From assembly GCF_043290135.1 (NCBI RefSeq), contig NC_134710.1, positions 252,080,092 to 252,144,091 of the forward strand: 64,000 bases of DNA, written 5' to 3'. The DNA comes from Rhipicephalus microplus (Eukaryota > Arthropoda > Arachnida > Ixodida > Ixodidae). The translations under genes and the position numbers were made by a program. The notes beneath the pieces are model-generated. The model did not search any database and was not told where the DNA came from. It saw only the letters and a program-made list of their open reading frames with translations. This document shows, piece after piece, positions 1 to 12,985 of the stretch; within the stretch, counting starts at the first letter, position 1; the number at the start of each line of letters is the position of its first letter.

Positions 1-859
1 GCCGGCCACACTCTTCGATCCCGGGTGGCGCGTTTCCTTTGTTTTTGATGCCGTCAAAGTATCTGTCTTCCTTCTTTTGCTCCTCGTCTCGCCTGCGGTA
101 GATTTTTACGCCGTTTTTCCCTGAAAGTATCGGCTCTGAGAAATGGAATAGCGTGTGCCTGTGGCTGCCATGAGATTGATGGCTCGTTGACGGCGCCGAG
201 CTCTCAAGACAAGATAACCCTTAGCAGTGCAACATCAACAAAGGTCTTGCGGCGCCGAATGTTTGCCTCATTTATGGAAGCACGCGTAAAACTCCAAGCG
301 CTAAGGACCTTTGGCTTTTATATGGAGGGCTCCGTCTCAATTTACGTGTTTGCTTGCCTCTTCCCGATAGTCACTTTGAAACGACTTAGCCTTGAAATCA
401 CCTCAAGGTCATTTACATCGACTTCAGAGGCATTGTGCCAGTATCAAGGTCCCAGGTTGCAAAATGACTGAAATGGGCTGATACTGCGAGCCACGTAATG
501 CATAGAAGCATCATGAAAGAATAAAAACGCAATAAAAATTGATAAAAATCAGGCAGCTTTGTATACTGGTTGGGCCAAGCATGAAGGAGCAGCGGAGCTG
601 CGCGACCTTCCTTAGCATGCAAGCCAATCCTAGCCTAGAGATAGCCAATTAAGTGTATACATATATCCACGTGCACGTAGGAAGCAGTTAAACCTGACAT
701 GGTCATGTTGAGCCCAGGAAAGTCAAGTTAATGCTGTGTATCTCTCTACTTATTTCTCTCTTCTTCTTTGTTTTATTTTGTTTTTCTCTATTTTTTTCTT
801 CCTTTCTTACTCTTTTCTCGGTCTCTCGCCTATAAAAACGCAATAGTGTGGCTCCCATA
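1..859. other. Unassigned sequence, no gene seen
   Basis: Only short, overlapping open frames occur and none resembles a known protein. A pyrimidine-rich run of T with C lies at about 740-830. I recognise no repeat family here. Confidence 0.5.
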
Positions 860-1180
860 AATGCTTACTGTGCTAGCAAGCACATCCAGAAAACCGAGGG
901 TTTACAATCGCTCGCCATCGGACTGTGGGTTCCCCAGTTCGAATCCCCCATCGCCAGTCAGTTTTATTTATTTTAATCGTTTTTTCTACTCCTCCTCTCC
1001 ACTTCGCCGAGCACAGCTTTCACTTAACGCTCGCCTGCATACCAGCTCCTTGCCTCCACACTTCTAACTTTACGAAGCTTTTATTCCCTCTCAGCCCTAG
1101 AGCTACACTTCTTTCCAAGCATTTTTCTCCCGCTTTTCCCCTCCACTGTCTTTGCTCCCTCTCCTGCCTGCTGTGTTAAG
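860..1180 (+). repeat. tRNA-like-headed dispersed repeat (SINE-like)
   Basis: At about 905-955 the sequence has a tRNA-like T-arm/B box ('agttcgaatcc') preceded by an anticodon-arm-like segment, followed by a T-rich tract and a pyrimidine-rich body. A complete A box is not obvious, so this is a decayed head and not a working tRNA gene. It differs from the Ruka-type SINEs elsewhere in the window. No target-site duplication was found. Confidence 0.35.
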
Positions 1181-3289
1181 TAGGGCGGCTTGTCTAGTTT
1201 CTGCGGAGCACACCCGGCAGTGTTTTCTGCAACGCCGGTACTGCGAGCTTAAATGCTTAAATAGCTCCACTTAAAGAAACAGTTCTTAGAGGCCAATAAG
1301 AATGATGGCCCCAGTAAAGTCAACAAAACAATATATGCGGTTTATCTCACTTAGCAGCCACTGCGGCTGATGTATTTTAGACGTAGAACGCAGATCGCTG
1401 CACGTGGCTGCCAGGTGCCGACAAGAGAGGCACCTTCACACGGCTTGCAATCACTGCAAGCTAACACAGGCAGCTTGTGGAGTCTAGAGATTTGCCGAAT
1501 CAGACTACAAAGGTAGTTGGTTGGTTCAAGTCAGTTTTGGTATCGCTTCTATCTTGTACCGCCGATGGGTTGATAAGCACAAAATCATTACTGTATTTCA
1601 CACGCTGCGACCAAAGCATTAGATAAGTATTTACGTTATGCAGAGCGTTGTGAAAACAGTCAATTGAATTATTTTGGAGCACACTATCAAGAAGAGGGGT
1701 CTCAAGCATTTTCATAGAAACAGATATAGGTAGGTTTGAGTCTACCCACCTGCCTCTATAAAACTCCCGGTTGGCTAACATATACTATATATTAGGGATA
1801 TACTATACTATATATAATACATAAACTATATATATCTACTAAATATAACATATATTAGGGAAGGAGTATACAAAGATGGGGAGAAATAGACAAAAGAAAG
1901 AGCAATAATAAGAGAGAAGAGTTAATTTTTACCAAGTCACAATGGTTGCTCTGGCTCGGTACTCTCCGATGTGCAAAGGTAATGGGTAGGAAAAAAAAGG
2001 GATGAATTACAAAAGATAAAGTTTCATCAGATACGTGTACACAAGTCTTTAAACGATTTCCCATCAGATGCCACGTGACTCGTATCCTTAAAGAAGTGCT
2101 GACTCAATTTTCGAGCTTGGAAAAATGTGTTGCCGATTTGTAGAAGAGGCTAATGGCAGGATGCAAGGCAAATAATATTGCAGTACATGCAGCAGGAAAT
2201 TCAGAGTATCGTGTTAAAAACATCACGAATGCACTCCGATGTGTGTGTCTTTTCCTTGTGCCCCTTCACTGTTGCGTGTTCCCTTATACAGTACGACGCA
2301 CAAACAAGCCAATGGCATTTGGTTTCATAGCATAGCCTTCAGCATGTCATCATCTACTATAAAGAGAAGGCGAGCCCAGCAGGTGTTTGCTGACTTCTTA
2401 GCAGGGCTATAGGCAGTATCGCGATAGTAATTCAGAGATACTTTTGAGTAACTGTATTTGTGCATTGACATAAATTTGAAAAATGCATTTGTATCTCAGT
2501 AAAGTGAAATACTTTTGTGAACTACTGATCGTATTGCAATATTTCGTAGGGCACGGGTATGTTATTTCATTTTTATTTTTGGAGAATTTGGTCTAGGCGC
2601 CTTTTTCAGTACCTCCAAAATGAAAATAGCTTTCTCGTCTTTTTCGCCTTTTTTAGTGCCGAGTCAACCAAAGGCGTGCCGCTGGTCAGCGACATAGGTT
2701 GGAACAACGTTACTAGAATAAGCTCTGGTAACGTTGGATAGGACCGCGATGGTTTCCCCTCAAGAACACAATGTCTATGTGGTAAAGCACGCAGCACCAC
2801 TCACGGCAGAATTGCGGAGGTAGTGTTGTCGGCCTCCTAAAGTCACTGTCTCCCAAGGCCAGTGCAGCACGCCTAATTTTTCGGTGGAGCCATTTCATAC
2901 CTGGAATTGATACCTTATTTATGGAATTATTACCTGTAATGCACTTTCCAGATTTTCTCGCCCCCCACTTTGTTATACCCTAATGGTGTACTGTAATCAA
3001 CAAAAAATAGTCTGTGAGTTTCAATGCGCTACAGCTTTGTTTACAATACTTTTTTTGCACTAATTATTGTCCTTGCGTAATTCAACCTCCCCCCACCCCC
3101 AAAGAAACTATGTATTTACATGTATTGCTGTATTCCGAAATACCTTTTGCGACTTTTTTCAAAAGAATTTCTGTAGTATCCAGATAAGACAACGAGAAAC
3201 ATATTTCAGTATCACTATTTCAGGCTTCCAACTGATGTATTCGGACATCTATATTAGGGATTAGTTTTACAAAGATTGCTGTCCTGTTC
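1181..3289. other. Unassigned AT-rich sequence
   Basis: No coding region is recognised. A very AT-rich patch with tatata runs lies at 1,780-1,860. Around 2,395-2,560 short variants of 'gatactttt' and 'gtatctcagta' recur, as in a degenerate dispersed repeat, but I cannot name a family. Confidence 0.45.
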
Positions 3290-4055
3290 TACCTCTTAGT
3301 ATAGCGAGAACATACGCAGTATTAACGCTTTAGCATTAAAGAGCTTGTTTAGCTGAAAGTCCGGTGTTGGCGTTGGAGTCAGCGTAGGCGTAGCATTCAT
3401 TGGTTGTGAGCGAAAAACCACCACCTGGCTCGTGACCAAAAAATTGAGAAATATGCAAATAAAATAAAAATAAAAAATTCTGGGCCCAAGTGAGGATCTA
3501 ACCAAGGCTGCTTGAGTGACAAGCAAGTGTTCTACCACATAGCCTCGCGTCTCCTTGGAAATACAGTTAAAGTAACTTGATTCATCTGCTTGGAAAATGA
3601 AGTGAAGATAACGTTGATGCTTTAACACCCCATACTTCATGTATACAGGCTTCGCAATACAACATGTAATACCATAGTATTAGTGCATGGCGTACAAGAG
3701 TACATCACTAATGGGTGTCAGCACGTGTGATTATCATAACGGCTTAGTTGTTTAAGGCGAGCCACCTTTTACGAAAGGCACGCACGTTACTGAGCGTATT
3801 CCCTTAAGACCACGTGATGAGTACATAGGAAACTCGAATATATTTCAGGCGCATAACTGCTCATGATTTAAAGCGAGCTTACTTTTATACGGAATGTATG
3901 CATATGCGAAAGCTTCACTGACACAAGCCACTTTTAATTTTGTTGATTATATTGCAGTAGTTTACAATTCAAATTTTCGAGTAAGATATCGCCTTCGCGT
4001 TCAACTCTTAGAGGCAAAGGTCAAGGATCCCCCAATTCTGACTTCATTACTAGCC
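3290..4055. repeat. Dispersed repeat family C, copy 1
   Basis: This shares a series of words, in the same order, with 23,930-24,430: a 'gaccaaa-attgaga-aatgcaaataaaa' block, then an 'acaacatg-aat' block, then an 'acgaaaggcacgcacgtta' block. Between the first two blocks (about 3,480-3,550), read on the minus strand, is a tRNA-like stretch with a B-box-like 'ggttagatcc'. The repeat seems to run on to about 4,050. The family is not named; ends and target-site duplications are not resolved. Confidence 0.5.
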
Positions 4056-5865
4056 TTGAGTAAAACAATAATGATAAATATATATTCCTTGATAATTTTA
4101 TAAGGATGAAAAAGCTCTCATCTTTTTTTTAGTTTGGACGTCTGATCAGTGTTTTGATTTGTTTGATAGACCCGTCGGGCTGCTTTTGATATGCTACATA
4201 AGTGGTCCTTCGAACAATTCGTGCCTGAGACGGTCCCTTTCTTTGTAAGTATTCTGCGAGGAAAATGGTCACCCCTGCATCAGATTGTTTCCCATTTCAC
4301 AGTTACATTTACCGGCACCAGCAATCTCTTTTTTACACACCTGGTGTGCCTCGTGCCCACACACACCTCGAGCCCGCAACAGGTAAGGTATGGATTTTCG
4401 CGCAGTGCTGAGAGAAAGGTAGATAGAGGAATAAGTGAGGTGGGCAGACGTTATCATGCAGTGAAATGTCTGGTTCGGTATTCTACGCTGGTGGGAACGT
4501 AAAGCGCACAAGGAAACAGACAGAAATATTAGAAGATACAATGCAGGTATGCAAGAAAAACAAAGATGAACAACCAGAAAACTATGTTATAATTCTAAGA
4601 CCACCTCCAGCTGTTTTATGTGCACCTCATTCTTATTACGCAAGTTATTTTAGCGCTTCGTTGCCCTCTAATTCTAGTCGTGGTGGCCGCATGAACATCA
4701 TACGTGGTTGGCAAATACCTACACATTCGAACCATTCATAGGAAAATGCGCTGTATGAATGAGTCTGGTTTGTCTGACAAGCTGGTGCACAAAGAGGCCA
4801 GTCCACCCCTGGTAATCTTATGTAGCTTAGACACAACTCTATCAGCGTGCATTATTGCACCCCAGCCACGTCAAGCACAGCAACTACCTATGTGCCTGCT
4901 TGCTATACCCGCTGCGTAGCGCACGTGCCATAGCAACCACGGCGTGCCGTCAAGTGCAACAATAACCACTCTTGCTGTCTAACGCCGACAACGTACCTAG
5001 ATTGCTCTCTGAGTGAGACGCATCTCCAAGGCTCAAGGCGAAGCGAGGCAGTCTGAAGAACTCGATCATGCCCGGCACCGCACAAGCCTGAATCAGAACA
5101 AATGGCTGACGTATATTTAAAAGCAAGAAAAAAGTCACAGCTTTGCCACAAAGGCGATGCAATGAACGCGATAGAAACAAATTGGAAGGTCACGCGCTGA
5201 ATGGCAAGCCGATCGGAACGTGCACCACGTTTCTCATGCACAAATGACGCACGAAACGCACTCACATGGACACATGAACGCAAATAAGCGTCTAAGTTTT
5301 ACGTCACTGTGTATGAAACGCGCGCCGTTTTCGCAAACAGAGGCTCTGAAACGATTTTGGTGAAATTTGGGCGCCCGATAAGTACAACAGAAACATTCTA
5401 GTGAAAGCCCAACGCCAGCCAAGACGTACGATCGTCTCACCGTGAGACCAGGGCGCGTGAACGAGCATCCACCTTCTCCACCACGTGTTCTCCCCTCTGA
5501 GGGGCAAAGTATGCGCACAGAACACTCACATACTACCATTCAGAGAAGGAAAACTATACCTTTGACACTGCAACAAAAATAAGAGTAGCGGTGGCGTTGT
5601 GAACTACTTTATCCGACATAGAGATGGTGCTGCTAAGACTATAATCATCATTGTGCTGGGCCATTATGGCGTCTGTTCTGGTGGCGAGTGTGGGTGGTCG
5701 CGGTGCGCGACAGCAGGTATATGGGCGTTTATTCGCTGCTGTTGCAGGTTGGCATTCGCGCGCACGACAAACTCACTTTACTCTAAATATTTCCACTATG
5801 TCGCCAGGTGAGCAAGAAGCTTCAACTGGCAAAAATACACGCCAAGCAAGTAAGCTTACATTGTG
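4056..5865. other. Unassigned sequence
   Basis: Several frames of up to 126 codons occur at 4.9-5.5 kb, but they overlap in opposite frames and have no recognisable domain. I see no gene here. Confidence 0.45.
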
Positions 5866-5878
5866 TATTGGCAATCGT

Positions 5879-6125
5879 TTGATTGATTGATTTGTGGGAT
5901 TTAACGTCCCAAAACAACCATATGAATATGAGAGACGCCGTAGTGGAGGGCTCCGGAAATTTTGACCACCTGGGGGTTCTTTAACGTGCACCCAGATCTG
6001 AGCACACGGGCCTACGACATTTTCGCCTCCATCGAAAATGCAGCCGCCGCAGCCGGGATTTGAACCCGCGACCTGCGGGTCAGCAGCCGAGTACCTTAGC
6101 CACTAGACCACCGCGGCGGGGCGTT
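5879..6125 (-). mobile_element. Ruka-type tRNA-derived SINE, full length, with TSD
   Basis: Read on the minus strand it has the tRNA-like head with A box ('tggtctagtggcta') and B box ('gggttcaaatcc'), the conserved body, and a (gatt)n-type tail, which appears on the plus strand as 'gattgattga' at 5,881. It is flanked by a 13-bp duplication with one mismatch: 5,866-5,878 'tattggcaatcgt' and 6,126-6,138 'tattgggaatcgt'. Family assignment rests on known tick SINEs; the boundaries are seen directly. Confidence 0.9.
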
Positions 6126-6138
6126 TATTGGGAATCGT

Positions 6139-7063
6139 GAATGTAGCAATAGTAGCAGTGTACATGTAAACAAGAGACACCGTCACTAACGCAGTTGAAC
6201 AATACATGCTAAAAAATAGGAATAGCCATGTGTTTATAAAAATTACCCGCAGAAATCGGGCTACTTTGTCTCTTGTCTCGTTCATTCAGATAATAATATT
6301 TACACTGGACATCCATTGAACAGTAGCGGTAACTTTCTGTTTGTTGTCTTTCTCAGTACACATGCCCTAAAAAAGTGCGGTGTCAGTACGAGCAGCCTAA
6401 GCCGCGATATGGTATTTGAAACACATTGGCCAGAGGCACGTCGCTTAAAAAAAACAAGAAATGACCCGAAGCTGTTGTGCTGCATATTTCTGCATAGAAC
6501 ATTGTTGCGATATTGTGTTTAATATTCTGTGTTCTTGCTTGTACGTCCAATATTTGTACGACTAACTAGACCAACTTCTCGTTGTGCTAAATACATGTAT
6601 CCTGGGAAAACACCTTTACAGGATGATGTTCAAAAGAAACTTAGTTTGCGTTTCAAAAGTGATAAAAATTGCAGGGACATGAGTAACAGTTGCTGAATAA
6701 TGAAACCTTAGGCTAAGTCAAACACTACAGCAAGTCAACATTCTTGTTCAATTTGTAACAGATGACAAGTTTACTGAATGAGCTACCCTCACCCTTGCTC
6801 GCCCACTAGTGATCAGCTTACACACGAGATAGAAAATGCCTGTTGGTGTTCACAGAAGCACTAATTTGTAAAAAAAAATTATACATCAGTGTACAGCACT
6901 CGCAATGAACTGCCCATCACATATACGTATACAATAGAGACATATGGTACTCTAATAACACTAGGCAGCTAAGAAGTGCTGGAAGTCATGGTAGCAATGT
7001 TGGAAAAATAATCAGTGAGTAATCATTGTAGTCAAATCTGTACAGTGAAATTTTCTACAATAG
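6139..7063. other. Unassigned AT-rich sequence
   Basis: No coding or repeat signature was recognised between two SINE copies. Confidence 0.45.
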
Positions 7064-7077
7064 TTATTCATAAAGCA

Positions 7078-7320
7078 GCCCCGCCACGGTGGTATAGTGG
7101 CTAAGGTACTCGGCTGCTGACCCGCAGGGCGCGGGTTCGAATCCCGGCTGCGGCAGCTGCATTTCCGATGGAGGCGGAAATGTTGTAGGCCCGTGTGCTC
7201 AGATTTGGGTGCACGTTAAAAAACCCCAGGTGGTCAAAATTTCCGGAGCCCTCCACTACGGCGTCTCTCATAATCATATCGTAGTTTTGGGACGTTAAAC
7301 CCCAAAAATCAATCAAACAA
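7078..7320 (+). mobile_element. Ruka-type SINE, full length, perfect 14-bp TSD
   Basis: The tRNA-like head at the 5' end has A box 'tggtatagtggcta' and B box 'gggttcgaatcc'. The usual body and an 'aatcaatcaaac' tail follow. The flanks repeat 'ttattcataaagca' exactly at 7,064-7,077 and 7,321-7,334, which fixes both ends. The open frames on the opposite strand are only translations of the SINE. Confidence 0.93.
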
Positions 7321-7361
7321 TTATTCATAAAGCAAGGGCCATTTTATAATCTTTCAATATT

Positions 7362-8412
7362 AACAGCATTAACTCCACTATAAGGCTATTTGCAGACGAT
7401 TGTGTAATTTACCGCGAAATAAACAATGAATCAGATAACCAATTTCTACAGTCAGACCTTGACACTGTCTCAACCTGGTGCAATAAATGGCTTATGACTC
7501 TCAACTCTAACAAATCTAAATGCATGTCAATAACCCGGCGATCTATTTCTCCCCCCTGTACCTACAGAATTAACGCAGTTCCCCTCCAGCATGTCTCTTC
7601 ATATAAGTACCTCGGCGTTTACATTACCAACAATCTATCTTGGCACACGCATGTTACCTACATCTGTAATAACGCTAACCGAACGCTAGGATACTTACGC
7701 CGCAACTTTTTTCGCGCTCCGCTGTCCCTCAAAATTTTACTATACCGATCACTAATTCGCCCAAAGCTTAAGTACGCGTCCACTATATGGGATCCCGTGC
7801 AGCAAAATTAAATCAACGCGTTAGAATCTCTTCAGAACCGCTCAGCTCGTTTCATTTGTTCTAATTATTCCCGTACTGCTAGCATATCAGAAATGAAATC
7901 TAACCTTGACCTGCCCAATTGAACTGTCCGGAGGAAACTGGTGCGACTGCATTTTTTTCATAAGATATTTTTTCACAATTCATCAATGAAGTGAGACCTC
8001 ATTTCACAACCGTCATACCACTCATCGCGCATTGATCACCAGCATAAGGTTGCCATCCCATTTTGCCGCACCAAATTCTTTTCAGCAGCCTTCTTACCGA
8101 AAACAGCCGCCGATTGGAACCACCTTCCCTCTTCCGTTGTAACAATAACAGACCCTTTGTTATTCAAGACTGCAATTTCTCAGCAATATTTGTAACTATA
8201 CGCAGTTTCCATTATCTATCTTTGTCTTGTATGTGCTTGAATTCTTACTTATACATTTTTAGTTGATTTATGTTGCCTTCGTGATTTGCGCATCTGACAC
8301 TTGTTTCTTTTCTTTGTCTTTTTTTCTTGTGTGTTATAAAATGTTGTACCCACCCCCTCTGTAGTGCCCTACGGGCCTTGAGGGTATTCTAATAAATAAA
8401 TAAATAAATATT
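7362..8412 (+). pseudogene. CR1/L2-like LINE reverse transcriptase, 3' part
   Basis: This is the C-terminal part of a non-LTR retrotransposon reverse transcriptase, which copies element RNA into DNA at the target site. The frame enters just before the catalytic motif, read as LFADDCVIY, continues through the conserved KYLGVYI and 'YRSLIRPKLKYASTIWDP' segments, and ends in a WNHLP motif near 8,115. The frame is unbroken from about 7,385 to 7,811; it then meets a TAA and two later TGAs in the same frame, so substitutions and not frameshifts broke it. The 3' end is an (aata)n tail at about 8,391-8,412, as in CR1/L2-type LINEs. The endonuclease and fingers are missing, so the copy is 5'-truncated. 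Confidence 0.8.
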
Positions 8413-10502
8413 CGCACATCAGACTGAAGAGTTATATGCACAGCACTATCTGATATTTCTCCGCGAAAGATCTCCAGTGATTATTCTGGATCAGTATTCA
8501 TTTGCTTCTCGGGTAACACAGACAACATTATTGACAAATATTGTTGCTCCCACTTGTTTTGAGGTACTCACTGTAATTACATTATTTGCATGCAAAAGAA
8601 TCACTGGCTTTTCCAATTTACCTGTAGTTGTGCCTAGTTCATAGACAAACTGCGAGGAATGAAACAAGTTTTGGAAAACGGTGTATAGCCTTCCAAAATC
8701 ACTGCACCAATGTGTACGACAAAGCATGAAGTGCCACGCCAAGCATCCAGACCAACCAGTGTTCAAGTGGACTGGATATTACAATTGATTGACGACTAAG
8801 AGTTAGTAGTCTGTAAGACAAAGTTCCCCTTGTTGTCCTCACTACAATTTGCACAATTGTAGCTGATATGGCTAGATATCACCAATCTGGGTTCCGAAAA
8901 TGCTTACCGACCAACTCAAACGACAAAGGACGTCAAATGGACGAGCGTTTTTTGATTGCTACTAATAAGGCAGAGGTGACTTGTTTTCGCACACTGTTGC
9001 ACAAGTGACGATGCTTGATTGTGTACGCAATTGCAAAAACAACACAGCGGTGCCGCCAATTTTTTTCACGAAAACGCAAAAATTCAAGTAATTAGCTTAC
9101 TCCAGTCAGAAAATGAAGGCTACCATTTCGCAAGATAAAACGGGCATTTTTAGCGTTTAAATTCATAAAATGTGGGCCCGATTCTCAGCTGACGTATTCC
9201 CTGGAACGCCCACGAGAGCAGAAAGTACGATTAACATTGATGGCGTCGCAAATTCTCATCCGGAATCGTCCTCCTCCATGACAACACACATCCTTGCACC
9301 ACAGTTGGAACCATTGGGAAGATCAAATATTTTGATTCGGGGCACTGATTGCCCGCTCTATGGGCGTGAGCCAACAATGTGATTATTTCCTCTTGTTTCA
9401 CTGGAAACAGTGCATTGGGGTATGATTTGAAGACAGTGAGAAATTCAAGATCACCTTTCTTAACAGGTTCGACTACCAGGTGGCGCTCTTTATTGCAATT
9501 TCACTAAAGAAACTATGCGGCGGTACGAAAAGTACTAAGCAGTTAACATTGATTCTGTACAAAAATTAAGTAGGTTTTCTCTAAACTAAGCCCACGAATA
9601 AAAGCTTTTGCTAGTAAATATTCACTTATTTGACACCAAATGACCCTTACTTTTCGAATGAATCTCAAAATTTTGCATTGACAGATAAATTAGTAAGTTT
9701 TTTGTTCCACTGATTCATAGTCATCAAAGACACTGCTGAAGCTATAGACGATGTCAGAAGCTAAATTCACACTTTAACTCTTCATTAATTCCTTACTGCC
9801 TGCCTCACTCTTAACATGGGTGTCATAGAAAACTTGTCGTTCGGCTTACATATTTCACAGCAATATAAAGAAAATATCTGTTGGTTCACAGTCAAATTAT
9901 CAACATGTACAAACACTGGCCAACTCTGAATATACTTAGTGAGTGCACGCAGACATTGTTCTGTTGAAAATAAACATACCTTTGAAAATTCCTTGTCAAG
10001 TGTCTCGTAATTTACATAGATTAAATAATATCACAGTAAAAGGTCGTTATTCAGACTCGCTTAAGTAAAAGCACAAAGCCCTGTGTATTTTTAAGGTGGA
10101 TATCTCTCGATATTTTGAAGATATTGGTATCCACCACGGTTAATTCAAACTGGGAGCCCTTTGTTTTCGTTGTTACTCGCAGAAGTCTACTCAGAGTGAT
10201 CACAATATTTTGCAAAATTGAACCAAACTATATTTACTTGTGGTAGAAAACAAACCGAATAGCAGCATCTCTCTGCAGATGAAATTTCGGATGCTGAACT
10301 GGAGCCCTTGGGCAAGCTACAAATGATAAAGATGGGGTCACAGCGGAAGAAATGCAATTGAACGCAAAAAAAACTGATTACTTTTCATTTTGATTGCGTT
10401 CAATCTGTCATGTAAAAAACATGTTTTGAAGCATAAATATTGAGATACGTTTCAACATTAGGGCTCACTGCTTGCGTGAATGTCGGTACTTGTTTTTGGC
10501 GT
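8413..10502. other. Unassigned AT-rich sequence
   Basis: About 2.1 kb with no recognised gene or repeat. Open frames are short and lack known motifs. Confidence 0.45.
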
Positions 10503-11760
10503 ATCATCATAATCAGCCTGGTCACAACCACAGCAGGGCAAAGGCCTTTCCCATGATCCATCAATCAACCTAGTGCTGTGCTTTCTGCTCCCATGTTTTA
10601 CCTGCAAACGTTTAAGTATCATCGGCTTACCTAACTTTGTCTCTCCTTCAAGCATTTACCTTCTCTAGAAATCCAGTCAGTTGCCCTTAATGACCAGTGA
10701 TTATCCTTCCTAGGTGCTACTTGCCTAGCCCATGTCAATTTCTTCTTTTTTGATTTTAGCAATGATATACTTAACCCCAGTTTGTTCCTTGACCTACTCT
10801 GCTCTCTTCTTGTCTCCTAAAGGCCAACTCTGGCGATTTTTCGAGGTCAATGAAACTCAATAAAATTTACTGGGCACACTCATTTGCACGTTTGCGCCAT
10901 TCATTCCAAATTGTAGGTTTGAAAGTTTTGCAGATATCTTTCAAATAAATTTTATAGCTTGCCTCGCAACCTTCGCCTCGCTTGCCAGAATCAATGGCAA
11001 CATTCTGTTTGCAACCTAGATTTTTGGTTGACAAACTGATGTGCCACAGCAGCGTCTGCTTGTCTGCTATGAATTGTGTGGGTTTAGCTGGCGCTTCCTT
11101 GGTTGAGCGTGTGATTTCCTTTTCCATGTTGGTGTGCGTGCGATAGGTGCCAGGTGGTGTTGAGTTGTGAGTCAGACGCGATTCACATTTATTCACCATA
11201 ACAGGGTAAGCGTTTTAGCCAATCACCGCGGACAGCGTGAACACATAGTGGCATCTGGCGGGCACTACGTGCAATCAGGCAGGTTTCGGCAACGGCAGGC
11301 AAATGTTTACGTCACATGTAGAAGCACACTCGGATGGGTTTCGGTGTCAGTATCGCGGTTTTTCAGTAAATAAAATTATTTTCAAATTTATTGAGCATTT
11401 CAGTTATCGGGCACGTCAGAAGGGTGTCTAAGAAACATGAAATCACCTTTATCTTGACATAGTCAGAAAATCCCGGAGTTGGCCTTCAAGGTTATACCTA
11501 TCGTTTCCCTTTCTATTTCTCGCTGCGTCATCCTCAATAAAAGCTGAACCCTGTTTGTAAGCCTCCAGGTTTCTGCTTCGTAGGTCAGTACCAGCATAAT
11601 GCAGCTGTTATATACCTTCCTTTTGAAGGTAAGTGGCAGATTATCACTTAAGATGTGAGAGTGCTTCCCGCATGCGATTCATCTCATTTTTATTCTTCCA
11701 GTCAATTCACTCTCATCGTTCGGCTTCATGGTTGCTACCTCTGCAAAACATGTCTCCCTG
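10503..11760 (-). pseudogene. RTE-like LINE 3' end, split by a DNA element
   Basis: Read on the minus strand this is the reverse-transcriptase C-terminal region and 3' end of an RTE-type LINE. It ends in a short (atgat)n tail, seen as 'atcatcataatcagcctg' at 10,504. It is the same family as the plus-strand copies at 43.99-48.57 kb. Family sequence runs from 10,503 to about 10,820, stops at an inserted element, and resumes at about 11,486 with 'gttataccta', continuing to roughly 11,700-11,760. The open frame is badly decayed. Confidence 0.7.
10821..11485. mobile_element. MITE-like inverted-repeat element inside the RTE LINE
   Basis: The ends are inverted copies: 'aggccaactctggcgatttt' at 10,821-10,840 and its near-complement, read on the minus strand as 'aggccaactccgggatttt', at 11,467-11,485. 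Weaker complementarity continues inward ('actcaataaa-ttt' on both arms). The element interrupts LINE sequence. Flanking bases 'ctaa' and 'tcaa' could be a decayed 4-bp target duplication of TTAA type, but this is uncertain. A 110-codon frame inside (10,867-11,199, minus) resembles nothing I know, so I regard the element as non-autonomous. Confidence 0.75.
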
Positions 11761-12935
11761 AATTAAGAAATGAGTTCTCGCTCAGTTTCTTTTTTAGAGC
11801 TTTGACAGTGTCACTCCTATTATGCACACGGTATCAGTGCTTTTGTTTTAGCATTATGCTGTAGCTGTACCGACCACTGCGTTGCGACAGTCTTCATAAT
11901 CACAGCAATCTATACTCAATGTGAAAAACAAGTGCTGCTAAATAATCACTACTACAGGCCCGTTTGCTACCTAGTTATATGTAATACTTTATGCAAAGTT
12001 TGACACGTAGAGTGAAGTACAGGGTGTGCACCTAATCACATGCACTGTCCAAGAAATTTGAGGCCTGCACATTTACTGTAAACTGAGTAATTCATAAAGC
12101 AAGGAACAATGTTTTTTGTGAACCCAATTTCGTACAGCTTCAACATACCATACACTATTCCTGCCGTTCAATATAAGGCTTACATTTTCAGCCTGTTATA
12201 TTGGTCGCGCATGGGGTTGCCACTATTGCAGCTGTTGAGCTTCTTACGACTTGATGGAGGTAGCTTGAGAATCAATGGTCTCTCATTTGTCCAGAACCAC
12301 AGTCACGAGGAGGGTAAGACAGAAATGGTTAACAAAAAAGTAGCTGCAATAATAAAGTGTCTTCAACCATACCTTGCGAGGGTTTTGGCCCATGAGCTTG
12401 CTTTCAGTGATGACACATTCTCCGCTGACTTGAGGTAGGTTCAGAGTGATGAGACATCCAAGCGCAAACAGATATGAGCAGTTCCTTGGAGGCTGCGGTT
12501 CGGTTGTTAAAAGAAACAGTCCTGGTTACTTTGGTAGAAGCGTGAACAGATTGGTGATGCATGACTAAGAAGAATGTATATAGGATATATGGCAAGTGGT
12601 GTGGACATAATATTGCTGTTTTAGTGGATTTTTCTTGTGGATGACATATAAAAGAATTTGTTTTAGTGACACTCGTCTTAGGACAAAGTTAGGTAAATGC
12701 CCAACTGGATGGACTACATGCTTCATGAAAAATGTAATATGCTGGATTGTAAACTTACCAAAAGTGTACAAACGCGTATATGCACTAAAGGTTCACATTG
12801 GCTCTACCCTGCATTGAATTTATGAGCATATATCGCAGAAGACTCATTTAGAGCAGTAAGAGGTGAAACTTATGCTGTGTTGATGTGATCTGTGTTACGA
12901 ATTTTACCAGTAAAGATCAGTGAATGTGACAACAA
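11761..12935. other. Unassigned sequence
   Basis: A 109-codon plus-strand frame at 12,109-12,438 has no recognised motif. I do not call it a gene. Confidence 0.4.
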
Positions 12936-12985
12936 TGTGAACAATCTGAAACATCAAATCTGTGAACAATCTGAAACATCAAATC
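12936..12985. repeat. 25-bp perfect tandem duplication
   Basis: The 25-base unit starting 'tgtgaacaatctgaaacat' occurs twice head to tail, at 12,936-12,960 and 12,961-12,985, without mismatch. Its second copy overlaps the hairpin at 12,978-13,015. Confidence 0.9.

Noticed and set aside
7083..7155. Functional tRNA genes
   Set aside because: The A/B boxes belong to SINE heads; acceptor stems are not paired and SINE bodies follow directly. The other tRNA-like blocks (13.6, 15.5, 35.6, 37.7, 45.4 and 51.5 kb) also lack paired acceptor stems.
7101..7328. Frames with 'ISASIGNAAAAAGIRTR' (also at 42,454, 56,776 and 57,090)
   Set aside because: All are conceptual translations of the SINE body and head.
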